Virus record (IMG/VR): IMGVR_UViG_3300030012_004782
Coordinates: 1 to 20,823 of that record
Length of the DNA: 20,823 bases
Source of the DNA: a virus
Direction: 5' to 3' (one strand)
In this document: piece after piece, positions 1-7,950 of the stretch
Layout: the number at the start of each line of letters is the position of its first letter
Position numbering within the stretch: position 1 is the stretch's first letter
Translations under genes and position numbers: made by a program
Notes under the pieces: model-generated
Told to the model about the DNA's origin: nothing
Seen by the model: only the letters and a program-made list of their open reading frames with translations
The model's database searches: none

Positions 1-3000
1 AACGCAATTGCTGCAACAGGCGACAACTCAACCGCATACGGACTTTTTCTTTGCGACGAAGGCGACGTAGGAGCATTAAATTTTGTAACACTCAAAGCAG
101 GTACTGGGTTTGATGCCAATCTTATAGGTGAGTCTGGAGCTCCACAAACTAAATTAAGATTTATCAAAGGTAATCCCGGATCCGGAACCCTGCATTCAGC
201 CGCTGCTGATGGTAGTGGACTTAAATTTGAGATTGTATTTGACGAATCTGTTGATATTACAGCTGATGCCACAAGAAATGCAACCGGTGGAACGAGTGCA
301 GATACCGCACTTATCACTGTTGGCTGCAATGCAACTGGTGGCACTATTACTCAAGTTATGGCTCAAATCGAAAAAGGAATAAATTTGGCCATCGCTAGCG
401 GTGACATTTCTAACATCTCTGTCGACAATGAAGGTACTACGCTTAAAATTTATAATACAAGCACTAGTGCTAGCGAAGCACTTGTGATTGCAGATGCTGG
501 GACTTCTCAGCACATTGGCGGTGAGGGACTTGAAGCTGATGGAACTGGAAATGTTGATTCAGATTTGAACATTACCAACACATCTACCGTACTAGCTCTT
601 CACAGTTCCGGCGTGGGAACAAACGGGTCTTTAGCCGCAGTATTCTACTGTGTGACTGGAGCTCTTGCTCTGTCTGGAACGATCGCTGATGGTCATCAGC
701 CGGCACAAGTAGAAGCCGGGGCTTTAATTGAATCAGTTGGTGCAAACAGAGAATTTAAGTTAGCGGTACATAATGCTGCTGGAACTGTTACTGAGGAAAT
801 ACAATTTAATTTCTCTAGAAATAATCCAAGATACATAAGAAACCAATTTAACACAAACCCTCAACTTACGAATACAACAACAGTTGCTACCGATGATCTA
901 AAGACTTATTGGCTTGGAGAATCTTTCTTAACTCACTTAGACGCAAACGTTGCCTCAACAGCAGATGCTGGTAAGACATATGCAATTCTTTTGCCTTTGG
1001 GTACCGGAACAACAGCAGCAAAGAACTGGGGATATCACAGATATGCTGCTCGTGAAGCTAAGTCTGGCTGGGTATTTTCTCAGAAAGCTACAAATTCACA
1101 GAAGTTGTTTAGATTTAAGTCTTTACATGTTGGTGAAGACATCCAAAGAAATTACTTGATTGCAATCGAGCAAATTACCGCACCACAAAACCCTGCTGTT
1201 AATGGCTACGGAAGTTTCACTGTTTGCATTAAAGACATTGCAGGAAATACGGTTGAAAGATACACTGGGTGTAATTTAAACCCTTCATCTCCAGACTATG
1301 TTGCTGCAAGAATTGGAGATCAATATCAAGTATGGAATGACACCGACAAGCGTTATAGAACTTATGGTGATTTCCAAAACCAATCTAATATCATCTATAT
1401 CGAAATGAATGAGAATATTGCGAATGGTGGCGGACAAGGATTTTTGCCTGCTGGTTTTTATGGTCCTGTTAGACCAAAGGGATTTGCACTTCTTACCGGA
1501 GATGGGGAAGCTAAAACCTTAGATCTTGCCTCAGACTTTACAGGCTCTGTAGTGAATGCAGCCAATTCATCTGCTTTATTCAAGGGTCAAGATGATGAAG
1601 CCACAGCGTTTGCTGATTTAGGTAACGTTACAACAGCCAAATTTGTATTCCCTAAAATGAAAATGAGAGACTTAGGTTCTGATGGTGGAGCTGCTGATCA
1701 AGCTAGAGTTTATTGGGGTATTCGTCCAAAAATTTCTGTACAATCAAATCAGCACGATCCAGATTTTGTGGACTACACTCGTGCTTTGGGAATGGGTCTC
1801 GGAGAAGAAGGAACTCACACACCGGGAACTGATTTCGAATATTCATTCACATTCTGCTTAGATGATGTATCGGGCTCTACTGCCACAGGAGAGTGGTCAT
1901 GGACAGAAGGCAACTATGCTCTCGATGTATCACCCTCTTACTCAAAAGCAAACGGCTTTAACGCACTGCTAGATGCAAATGTAAGACAATTCGTCATGCC
2001 TATGTGGGGTGGTTCCGAAGGATTGGACATTACAGAAATGGAGCCTTTAAGAAACGAACTAATTACCTCTGCGGTGTTGGACGAGAAGAATAGCTACGTA
2101 GATTACTCAATCTCTAAAGCTCTTGATTCAATTACGGACTCTGAAGTTGTTCCTGCTAATCTATTGACAGTACCGGGAATATTCCAACCTTCAATCACTA
2201 ACAAAGTAATCAATATTGCAGAGAGAAGAAAAGATGTTCTTTCAATCATTGATCTCGAAGGAGATTATCGCCCAAGAGTTGAATTAAATGACACTGCTGA
2301 AAATAGACTTGGGTCAGTAACTGATGCAATTTCAAATCTTAAAACAAGAAATCTTAATTCCTCTTATGCTTGTGCATTCTACCCGGCAATTCAAGTATCT
2401 GATAACCTTAACGGTGGTCAACTTGTATGGCTTCCAGCCTCCGTAGGTGCCCTAGGAGCGTTTGCAAAATCACAGGCACAGTCTGACGTATGGTTTGCAC
2501 CAGCAGGCTTTAACAGAGGAGGGTTGGGCTCCCTAGGTGGGTCTCGTGGTCCTCGAGTTCTTCAAGCAAGACAAAGACTTGACTCGAAAGAAAGAGATTT
2601 GTTGTACGAACAAAATATCAATCCAATTGCAACATTCCCAGCGGAAGGTGTTGTTATCTTTGGACAAAAGACTCTACAAGCAGACATGTCTGCATTGGAT
2701 AGAATTAACGTACGTCGCTTGCTGTTGTTCTTGAAGCACGAAGTATCACAAATTTCCAAGACTTTATTGTTCGATCAAAACCTTGACTCAACTTGGGCAA
2801 GATTTAAGTCTCAAGTAGACCCAGTTCTTTCCGCTACTCAAGCAAGATTCGGTCTTTCAAGTTATAAATTAATTTTGGACGAAACAACAACAACTGCTGA
2901 CTTGGTAGACAGAAATATTATGTATGCAAAGATTTTTGTCAAACCAGCAAGAGCCATTGAATTTATTGTTGTTGACTTTGTCATTACAAGAACAGGTGCG

Positions 3001-3012
3001 GATTTTGTTTAA
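1..3012 (+). CDS. Tail sheath protein, gp18-like (5' end outside window)
   Basis: Contractile tail sheath subunit, which polymerises around the tail tube and shortens to drive it into the host. The frame is open from base 1, so at least 1003 residues are present and the start is missing. The C-terminal third shows the conserved sheath core: a stretch with INVRRLLLFLKHEVSQ, then a TWARFKSQVDPVL-like segment, ending in the FVKPARAIEFIVVDFV strand typical of T4 gp18 C-termini. Further upstream, NPSSPDYVAARIGD (about 1285-1326) and NNPRYIRNQFNTNP (823-864) match the phrases that recur in gp18-type sheaths. The first 200 or so residues are Gly/Thr/Ala/Asp-rich beta-type sequence that looks like an added surface domain; T4 gp18 has only 659 residues. 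It is followed closely by the tube genes, the standard order. An internal ATG at 358 is not the start, because coding continues upstream without a break. Confidence 0.93.
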   Translation, partial: NAIAATGDNSTAYGLFLCDEGDVGALNFVTLKAGTGFDANLIGESGAPQTKLRFIKGNPGSGTLHSAAADGSGLKFEIVFDESVDITADATRNATGGTSADTALITVGCNATGGTITQVMAQIEKGINLAIASGDISNISVDNEGTTLKIYNTSTSASEALVIADAGTSQHIGGEGLEADGTGNVDSDLNITNTSTVLALHSSGVGTNGSLAAVFYCVTGALALSGTIADGHQPAQVEAGALIESVGANREFKLAVHNAAGTVTEEIQFNFSRNNPRYIRNQFNTNPQLTNTTTVATDDLKTYWLGESFLTHLDANVASTADAGKTYAILLPLGTGTTAAKNWGYHRYAAREAKSGWVFSQKATNSQKLFRFKSLHVGEDIQRNYLIAIEQITAPQNPAVNGYGSFTVCIKDIAGNTVERYTGCNLNPSSPDYVAARIGDQYQVWNDTDKRYRTYGDFQNQSNIIYIEMNENIANGGGQGFLPAGFYGPVRPKGFALLTGDGEAKTLDLASDFTGSVVNAANSSALFKGQDDEATAFADLGNVTTAKFVFPKMKMRDLGSDGGAADQARVYWGIRPKISVQSNQHDPDFVDYTRALGMGLGEEGTHTPGTDFEYSFTFCLDDVSGSTATGEWSWTEGNYALDVSPSYSKANGFNALLDANVRQFVMPMWGGSEGLDITEMEPLRNELITSAVLDEKNSYVDYSISKALDSITDSEVVPANLLTVPGIFQPSITNKVINIAERRKDVLSIIDLEGDYRPRVELNDTAENRLGSVTDAISNLKTRNLNSSYACAFYPAIQVSDNLNGGQLVWLPASVGALGAFAKSQAQSDVWFAPAGFNRGGLGSLGGSRGPRVLQARQRLDSKERDLLYEQNINPIATFPAEGVVIFGQKTLQADMSALDRINVRRLLLFLKHEVSQISKTLLFDQNLDSTWARFKSQVDPVLSATQARFGLSSYKLILDETTTTADLVDRNIMYAKIFVKPARAIEFIVVDFVITRTGADFV

Positions 3013-3048
3013 TCCACTAATTAATAAGAATACAGGAGTTATTTAATT

Positions 3049-3639
3049 ATGTCATCATTTTGGAGCACAAGTGCCGCAGCAGCGACTAAAGACCCTAAAA
3101 GAAATTTTAGATTTAAAGTAACCTTTACAGGTCTTTCAACAGAATCCGTATGGTTTGCAAAAAAAGTTGGTAAACCAAATTTTACTATTACAGAGTCTAC
3201 ACACGAATTCTTTAATCACAAGTTTTATTATCCTGGTAGAGTTGAGTGGCAGCCTGTCACTTTGACTCTTGTTGATCCAGTTGATGAGACTGTAAATACA
3301 GCTGCTCAAATGGCGGCATTGGCTGAAGCTGCCGGCTATGTTATTCCGAAAGGACCAGGCGAAAATTTAGTATCAATGACGAAGGGTAAGGCTGTTTCTT
3401 CTATTGGTACAGTAGAAATTGTTCAACTAGATGGCGATGGAAAGGCTTTAGAAACTTGGAAACTTCACAATCCATTTATTAAGTCATTTAAGTGGGGAGA
3501 TTTGGATTATACCAGCGACGACATTACAGAAATGGAACTTGAACTCAGATATGACTGGGCCGAGTTGGAAACAAAAGCACAAAGTGCTAATCTTAATGAC
3601 ATGGGTCAAAAGAAAGAATTCTTCAAAACTACCGAATAG
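3049..3639 (+). CDS. Tail tube protein, gp19-like (copy 1)
   Basis: Tail tube subunit that forms the inner channel beneath the sheath. The 196-residue product shows the gp19-type pattern: RNFRFKVTFTGL near the N-terminus, VGKPNFTI, the NHKFYYPGRVEWQPVTLTLVD segment, SSIGTVEIVQLDGDGKALE and the closing WKLHNPFIKSFKWGDLDY-type strand. Length is close to T4 gp19 (163 residues). Its start has an AGGAG Shine-Dalgarno site about ten bases upstream. It sits directly after the sheath gene and before a second, clearly related tube gene; it may be the major tube protein because it is closest to the sheath and has the more regular sequence (inference). Function is assigned from family resemblance and position. 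Confidence 0.9.
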   Translation: MSSFWSTSAAAATKDPKRNFRFKVTFTGLSTESVWFAKKVGKPNFTITESTHEFFNHKFYYPGRVEWQPVTLTLVDPVDETVNTAAQMAALAEAAGYVIPKGPGENLVSMTKGKAVSSIGTVEIVQLDGDGKALETWKLHNPFIKSFKWGDLDYTSDDITEMELELRYDWAELETKAQSANLNDMGQKKEFFKTTE

Positions 3640-3657
3640 TCAATAATAGGATATTAA

Positions 3658-4203
3658 ATGTGGTGGAATTTAAAAGAAACAGAACCAAAAAGAAAGTATA
3701 GATTTGTTGTTGCAATAAACAACACAGGCTATTACACCGTAAAATCTGTTTCAAAGCCAAAGCTCACATTTGACAATAAAGAATACAAAATGATCAACCA
3801 CTTTTACAAGTATCCTGGGCTTGGGAAGTGGGAAGACATTGATATCACTTTTGTCGACAATATTAAAAGTGAAACTTCCGGTTTGTTTACAAAGCTTGTA
3901 AATGCATCGGGTTTCGCGAATCCTAACGGAAAGCAAATAAGTGGCAGTGCAGGAGGAAGCACAGCTTCTAAAACAGCTTCAAACACTTCTATAGGTGAAA
4001 TCAAAATAACTCAAGTAAATGGTGCCGGCAAAGAAATTGAAGTATGGACTTTACACGATGCAATTTTGAAAGATGTGTCTTGGGGTGATACCTTAGCATA
4101 TAGTGACGACGAATTAGTAGAATACAAACTAACTATACAATATGACTACGCAACTATTGGGGAAAACGGAATTACTTCAATGGCCCCCCCGAGTAGTAAA
4201 TAA
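3658..4203 (+). CDS. Tail tube protein paralogue, gp19-like (copy 2)
   Basis: The 181-residue product is a diverged tandem copy of the preceding tube protein. Matching blocks appear in the same order: KYRFVVAINNTG, VSKPKLTFDNKEYKMINHFY, YPGLGKWEDIDITFVD, TSIGEIKITQVNGAGKEIE and WTLHDAILKDVSWGD, with a shared Tyr-Ser-Asp-Asp turn near the end. A short Ser/Ala/Gly-rich insert lies around residues 98-112. In T4, gp54 is a tube-fold protein that starts tube growth on the baseplate, and some myoviruses carry two tube proteins. This copy could therefore be a minor tube protein, a tube initiator or a terminator; the sequence does not decide. An 18-base gap with an AGGA-type ribosome site separates it from copy 1. 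Confidence 0.85.
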   Translation: MWWNLKETEPKRKYRFVVAINNTGYYTVKSVSKPKLTFDNKEYKMINHFYKYPGLGKWEDIDITFVDNIKSETSGLFTKLVNASGFANPNGKQISGSAGGSTASKTASNTSIGEIKITQVNGAGKEIEVWTLHDAILKDVSWGDTLAYSDDELVEYKLTIQYDYATIGENGITSMAPPSSK

Positions 4204-4217
4204 AAAACGGAGATTAA

Positions 4218-5048
4218 ATGAAACGTAACAACGAAGAGAGACTTCTTGGTGGACACAAACCCACACCAAGCGAAGATGTCCCTCAAATGCAAAACCCAAT
4301 GGACTTTGTTGCTCCAACGGAATGGGTTTCTTTGCCTTCTTTAGGAAGATACCCCGAAGAACACCCACTGAAAGACAAGGACTCGATCGAGATCCGATAC
4401 ATGACAGCAAAAGATGAAGATATTTTGACAAACAGAGATCTTCTCAAAAAAGGTCTAGCGATCGACAGACTTATCTCGAACCTTATTAAGGATAAATCAA
4501 TAAATCCCGAACATCTTTACGTTGGTGATAGAAACGCAATCATGATTTATGCAAGAACCTCAGCCTACGGTGCGGAATACAAAACGAAAGTAAACTGTCC
4601 GAATTGCGGAGAGCAAAACAAGTGTGAATTTGACTTAACTCAACACGAAGTGTTCCATGGAAACGATTTCGATAAAGATTCAATCAAGATAACAGATAAA
4701 TCTACTTTTGAAGTAACACTTCCTCTTTCAAAAATCAAAGCTGCTATTCGACCTTTAATGGGCTTTGATGAACTCGACATGATCAAGAAATCAAAAGGTA
4801 AAATGCTAAATGATCTGGTTACACAGCAAATGAAAAGATTTGTTGTTGCCTTTAATGGATACGAAGATCAAAAAACAATCGATTATGTTGTTGATAACAT
4901 GGTTGCCACTGATTCTAGATACCTTAGAGACTGCTTTATGCTAATCTCTCCTGATGTGAAAGTCAAAAACAACTTTGAATGTCGTTATTGTGGACACGAA
5001 GAGGAGGTTAATGTTCCATTTGGAGCTGACTTTTTTTGGCCTGAGTGA
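4218..5048 (+). CDS. gp26-like baseplate/tail assembly protein with two CxxC pairs
   Basis: The 276-residue product resembles the T4 gp26 baseplate protein family (T4_baseplate type) found in many myoviruses just before the tape measure gene. The recognisable core is LPSLGRYPEEHPLKDKDSIE, followed by a YMTAKDEDILTNRDLLKKG motif with an acidic Asp-Glu-Asp centre. Two Cys pairs, CPNC at about residues 131-134 and CRYC at about 253-256, sit far apart in sequence and could form one zinc-ribbon site. By position it corresponds to the assembly chaperones that many tailed phages encode upstream of the tape measure gene; whether it is a hub structural part, a chaperone or both is open. The gene ends with the codons GAC TTT TTT TGG CCT GAG TGA, and a run of seven T lies where a ribosome could slip into the next frame. 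GGAG at 4210-4213 is the ribosome site. Confidence 0.75.
   Translation: MKRNNEERLLGGHKPTPSEDVPQMQNPMDFVAPTEWVSLPSLGRYPEEHPLKDKDSIEIRYMTAKDEDILTNRDLLKKGLAIDRLISNLIKDKSINPEHLYVGDRNAIMIYARTSAYGAEYKTKVNCPNCGEQNKCEFDLTQHEVFHGNDFDKDSIKITDKSTFEVTLPLSKIKAAIRPLMGFDELDMIKKSKGKMLNDLVTQQMKRFVVAFNGYEDQKTIDYVVDNMVATDSRYLRDCFMLISPDVKVKNNFECRYCGHEEEVNVPFGADFFWPE
5031..5037 (+). other. Possible programmed frameshift site (T7 run)
   Basis: Seven consecutive T lie four codons before the stop of the gp26-like gene. In the zero frame they read TTT TTT T. A +1 (or -2) slip here joins the upstream protein after residue 273 to the open frame that ends at 5217, giving a fusion of about 332 residues. This mirrors the G/GT tail assembly chaperone arrangement just before a tape measure gene. 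Against it, the downstream frame has possible starts of its own at 5011 and 5056. Confidence 0.35.
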
Positions 5049-5055
5049 GGAATAT

Positions 5056-5217
5056 ATGGAAGGAGTCTATGAGACTTTCTTTACCCTAAAACATTACGGT
5101 GGTTGGTCTTTATATGAATTGTACAATTTACCTGTGGGGCTTAGAACTTGGTGGCTAGAGCGTACAATCAAAGAATACGAAAAGGAAGCCAAAGAAGCTG
5201 AGAAGGCAAGAAGATGA
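5056..5217 (+). CDS. Small gp51-like tail assembly partner (or frameshift extension)
   Basis: An open frame overlapping and following the gp26-like gene encodes YETFFTLKHYGGWSLYEL, then LPVGLRTWWLER and a strongly charged Lys/Glu C-terminal helix. This layout resembles short T4 gp51-type and tape-measure-chaperone C-terminal pieces (weak family recognition). From the ATG at 5056 it has 53 residues, with a TGAGG Shine-Dalgarno site that overlaps the upstream stop codon, suggesting translational coupling. Alternatives are the ATG at 5011 (68 residues), preceded by a strong GAGGAGG at 5001-5007 but with only three bases between, or production as a C-terminal extension of the upstream protein by slippage on the T run at 5031. 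An intrinsic terminator begins two bases after its stop. Confidence 0.65.
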   Translation: MEGVYETFFTLKHYGGWSLYELYNLPVGLRTWWLERTIKEYEKEAKEAEKARR

Positions 5218-5218
5218 T

Positions 5219-5248
5219 GTCCACACTCTGTGGGCATTATTTTTTTTT
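5219..5248 (+). terminator. Intrinsic terminator upstream of tape measure gene
   Basis: A seven-base-pair stem (GTCCACA at 5219-5225 with TGTGGGC at 5229-5235, one G-T pair), a three-base loop and a run of nine T at 5240-5248 after ATTA make a convincing Rho-independent terminator. It lies between the assembly protein genes and the tape measure gene, inside what otherwise looks like one late operon. I see no promoter between it and 5283, so it probably attenuates rather than ends transcription. Confidence 0.75.
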
Positions 5249-5266
5249 AACTAATTACTGTTATTA

Positions 5267-5285
5267 GTGGGAGGACCACAAATTG
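5267..5285 (+). promoter_or_regulatory. Ribosome site in a small hairpin loop, with TTG start
   Basis: The tape measure gene has the Shine-Dalgarno run GGGAGGA (5269-5275). Its core lies in the five-base loop of a four-pair hairpin (GTGG 5267-5270 with CCAC 5276-5279). The first codon in frame after it is TTG at 5283; no in-frame ATG occurs until about 40 codons later. Stem strength is modest, so any masking effect is inference. Confidence 0.45.
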
Positions 5286-7940
5286 ACAGAAGATGAAAAG
5301 AAAAAAGCTGAGGCCGCGTCCAGACTAGAAGAGAGGCAGAGCATCAATGATGCGATAAGAGAAGGCAAAGAATTACAAGAAAGTATAAATAATTCTATGG
5401 CCGAAAGAAATGCCTTGATGGGCGAGTATGCCAAAAATGTAGCCGCTGCTTTAAAGCAAGAAATTGCTGAACAAGAAAGGTTGTTGCAAATAGCTCAGCA
5501 GACTAACAAATCTAGCGAAGAAAGAAGAAAAGATATGCTAGAGGCTCTGGGGTTGCAAGCCGAATTCAATCAAGCTCTTAATGATGCATTAGCGGCACAG
5601 AGAGAAGGAAACGAACTACAAGATGATCAGAAAAAACAAATTGAAGCTTTTCATGAAAAGTTGAAACAAACAACCGGAATACTTTCAACAAAATACACCG
5701 CCGCAATCGCCGCAGCAGCAATGAATTTTGACGGATCTGCAGAGGGAGCAAGAGACTTAGCCGAAGCAGTAGAGGCAGCCAGTCAAGCAGGAAATAATCT
5801 TCAAGAAGCTCAAAATGAAGTGTCCAAAGTTGCAGGTCAGGTGGCAGGTAAATTTGGTCTTGTTTCAGACGTCAGTGGCACACTGGTTGGGCAAGTATCT
5901 TCAGTAGCTTTTTCTTTAACAAAAGCGTACGATGCAGCAGGTGGCAAAGGTTTAGCTGGTGCAATGGGGTCTTTTTTACTAGAGTCTTTCTCTGCTGAAA
6001 AAATATTGGCCTCAATGGTTCAAGAAGCGATGAAGCTTGCCGTCGAACTCGATAAAGCTGGTAAAGCTTTCGGAGCGGCTACCGGGTTTGCATTTGGTGG
6101 TGCTCAAGCACGAATACAAGGCATATCAAAAGACTTAGTTAGATCCGGTGTTACAATGGAAAACGTTGGGACATCTATAAAAAGCCTCGCAGACAACTTT
6201 GCTGGTTTTGACCCTGGAAACATCAACAAGGATATGGTAACAACTTCAGCTTTGTTGGCAAAAATTGGTGTCGGAGCAGAGCTATCTGCTAAATCTATGG
6301 ACTTCATGGTTACCGTAATGGGAAAAACTGAAGAGCAATCCGCCGCTTTAACAAAACAGCTGGCTCTAACCGGTAGACAAATTGGAGTAGCTGCTACAGC
6401 AATGATATCAAATTTTAACAATGCGGCAAAAAAACTTGTCGAATTTGGTCCTCAAATGGTTTCTGTTTTCAAAGAACTTTCAGTTCAATCAAAGATAACC
6501 GGATTATCCATGGATAATCTCATAGGTATTGCTGAGAAATTTGACACATTTCAAGGAGCATCGGACCAGGTTTCTCAATTGAATGCAGTTCTTGGTACTC
6601 AAATGTCAGCCATGGACATGCTCAACATGTCGCACGACCAAAGAATACAAACTATAAGAAATGAGGTTAAAGCTTCTGTTGGAAACTTTGATTCTTTGGA
6701 TAGGTATACGAAAAAATATATAATGCAAGCAATGGGCGTAAAAGATGTCGAAGAAGCACAAAGAATGCTTAATATGACAAGCGATAAAACCAGTGCAAAA
6801 CAACAAGAGATGATGCAAAATCAAGAAGATTTGAAGGCAATCACAGAAGAACTAGTTCCAATGTATGACAAGCTTAAACTAGCATTCGCTGAACTTGTTA
6901 GAGAGATGGACCCTCTTATACAATTCTTTATTGAATTTATTGATACTATGGCAAAACTTGCACAAGACGGCTGGCTGAAATGGATAGCTGGTACTATTGG
7001 GGCGATTACCCTCGGACTTGTCCTATTTGGAGCCGCGATGGGATTTGCAGGGGCTCAAACAAAACTTTTGCAAATTGGCTTGATTCTTATTATAGGAGCA
7101 CTAAAGTACCTAGCAGAAGGTAAACTTGGGACGTTTGCTATAATATCTTTAGGAGTTGTTCTTCTCGGACTTGCCTTTCATTACCTAGGGAAAAGACTAG
7201 ATAAAGTTACTGAAAAGTTTGATTTCTTAAAACTATTATTTGGATCTAAAATCAATCCACTCTTTATTCAGTCCTTTGCCTTTATGTCTATCGGTGTTTT
7301 AGCACTTGCCTTGGCATTTAAGATTATGGGAATTCAAGGGACAACAGCGGCATATGCATTGGGTGCTGTATTCGCTGGTATGGGACTTGTAATATTTGCT
7401 CTCTCGTTTCTTGTTGACTCCATAACAAACCTCTTAAGTTCATTGACCGAAAGTGTCGATGTTTTACCTTTGGTGGCCATGGGTATTCTTGGTATTGCTT
7501 ACTCTGTTGGTGCTCTAGGAATGGCTGTTCTTTTGTCGACATCTGCTATAATATTTTTAATGGCATCAATGACAACTCTCGGAGGTGTGTTTGCGGGAAT
7601 AGGCATGTTTATGGGGATTAGTGCCCTTGAAGGAGTCGGATCAAGCATGGACAGAATTGGCAGCGGAATGGACAAGTTTGCCAACGGTCTTTCAAAAGTA
7701 AAAGAAGCAGCCATTGGAATGAAAGGGATAACCGATAAAGCATTTATGGCTTTTACAACAGATGGATCAAAAACTAGTGCAATAATCTCATCAACAGATA
7801 TTGTCAAGAATATGGTTTTAGGAAAAATGACAGTTGATGTTAAGATTCCGGAGATTGAAATACCTCAGGTCACCGTTAACATATATATGGACGGATCGCT
7901 GATCAGTAATTCACTTTACGAAACAATATTAGAAAACTAG
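5283..7940 (+). CDS. Tail tape measure protein
   Basis: The 885-residue product sets tail length and sits inside the tube. The first 130 or so residues are charged, Gln/Glu/Lys-rich and predicted coiled coil. The middle is Ala/Gly/Met-rich helix. A hydrophobic region from about residue 565 to 780 holds several membrane-type segments (for example IAGTIGAITLGLVLFGAAMG and IISLGVVLLGLAFHYLG), as in many tape measure proteins that help DNA cross the inner membrane. The C-terminus is a short beta-type piece with alternating Ile/Val (IPEIEIPQVTVNIYMDGS). At the usual 0.15 nm per residue this would give a tail of very roughly 130 nm (rule of thumb). The start is TTG at 5283, chosen from the well-placed GGAGG ribosome site. 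It follows the gp26-like assembly genes, the standard position. Confidence 0.88.
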   Translation: MTEDEKKKAEAASRLEERQSINDAIREGKELQESINNSMAERNALMGEYAKNVAAALKQEIAEQERLLQIAQQTNKSSEERRKDMLEALGLQAEFNQALNDALAAQREGNELQDDQKKQIEAFHEKLKQTTGILSTKYTAAIAAAAMNFDGSAEGARDLAEAVEAASQAGNNLQEAQNEVSKVAGQVAGKFGLVSDVSGTLVGQVSSVAFSLTKAYDAAGGKGLAGAMGSFLLESFSAEKILASMVQEAMKLAVELDKAGKAFGAATGFAFGGAQARIQGISKDLVRSGVTMENVGTSIKSLADNFAGFDPGNINKDMVTTSALLAKIGVGAELSAKSMDFMVTVMGKTEEQSAALTKQLALTGRQIGVAATAMISNFNNAAKKLVEFGPQMVSVFKELSVQSKITGLSMDNLIGIAEKFDTFQGASDQVSQLNAVLGTQMSAMDMLNMSHDQRIQTIRNEVKASVGNFDSLDRYTKKYIMQAMGVKDVEEAQRMLNMTSDKTSAKQQEMMQNQEDLKAITEELVPMYDKLKLAFAELVREMDPLIQFFIEFIDTMAKLAQDGWLKWIAGTIGAITLGLVLFGAAMGFAGAQTKLLQIGLILIIGALKYLAEGKLGTFAIISLGVVLLGLAFHYLGKRLDKVTEKFDFLKLLFGSKINPLFIQSFAFMSIGVLALALAFKIMGIQGTTAAYALGAVFAGMGLVIFALSFLVDSITNLLSSLTESVDVLPLVAMGILGIAYSVGALGMAVLLSTSAIIFLMASMTTLGGVFAGIGMFMGISALEGVGSSMDRIGSGMDKFANGLSKVKEAAIGMKGITDKAFMAFTTDGSKTSAIISSTDIVKNMVLGKMTVDVKIPEIEIPQVTVNIYMDGSLISNSLYETILEN

Positions 7941-7950
7941 GAGAAAAAAC

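Noticed and set aside
7499-7807. Minus-strand open frame of 102 codons inside the tape measure gene
   Set aside because: Shadow of the Ala/Gly/Ile-rich coding strand, with no ribosome site or neighbours on that strand.
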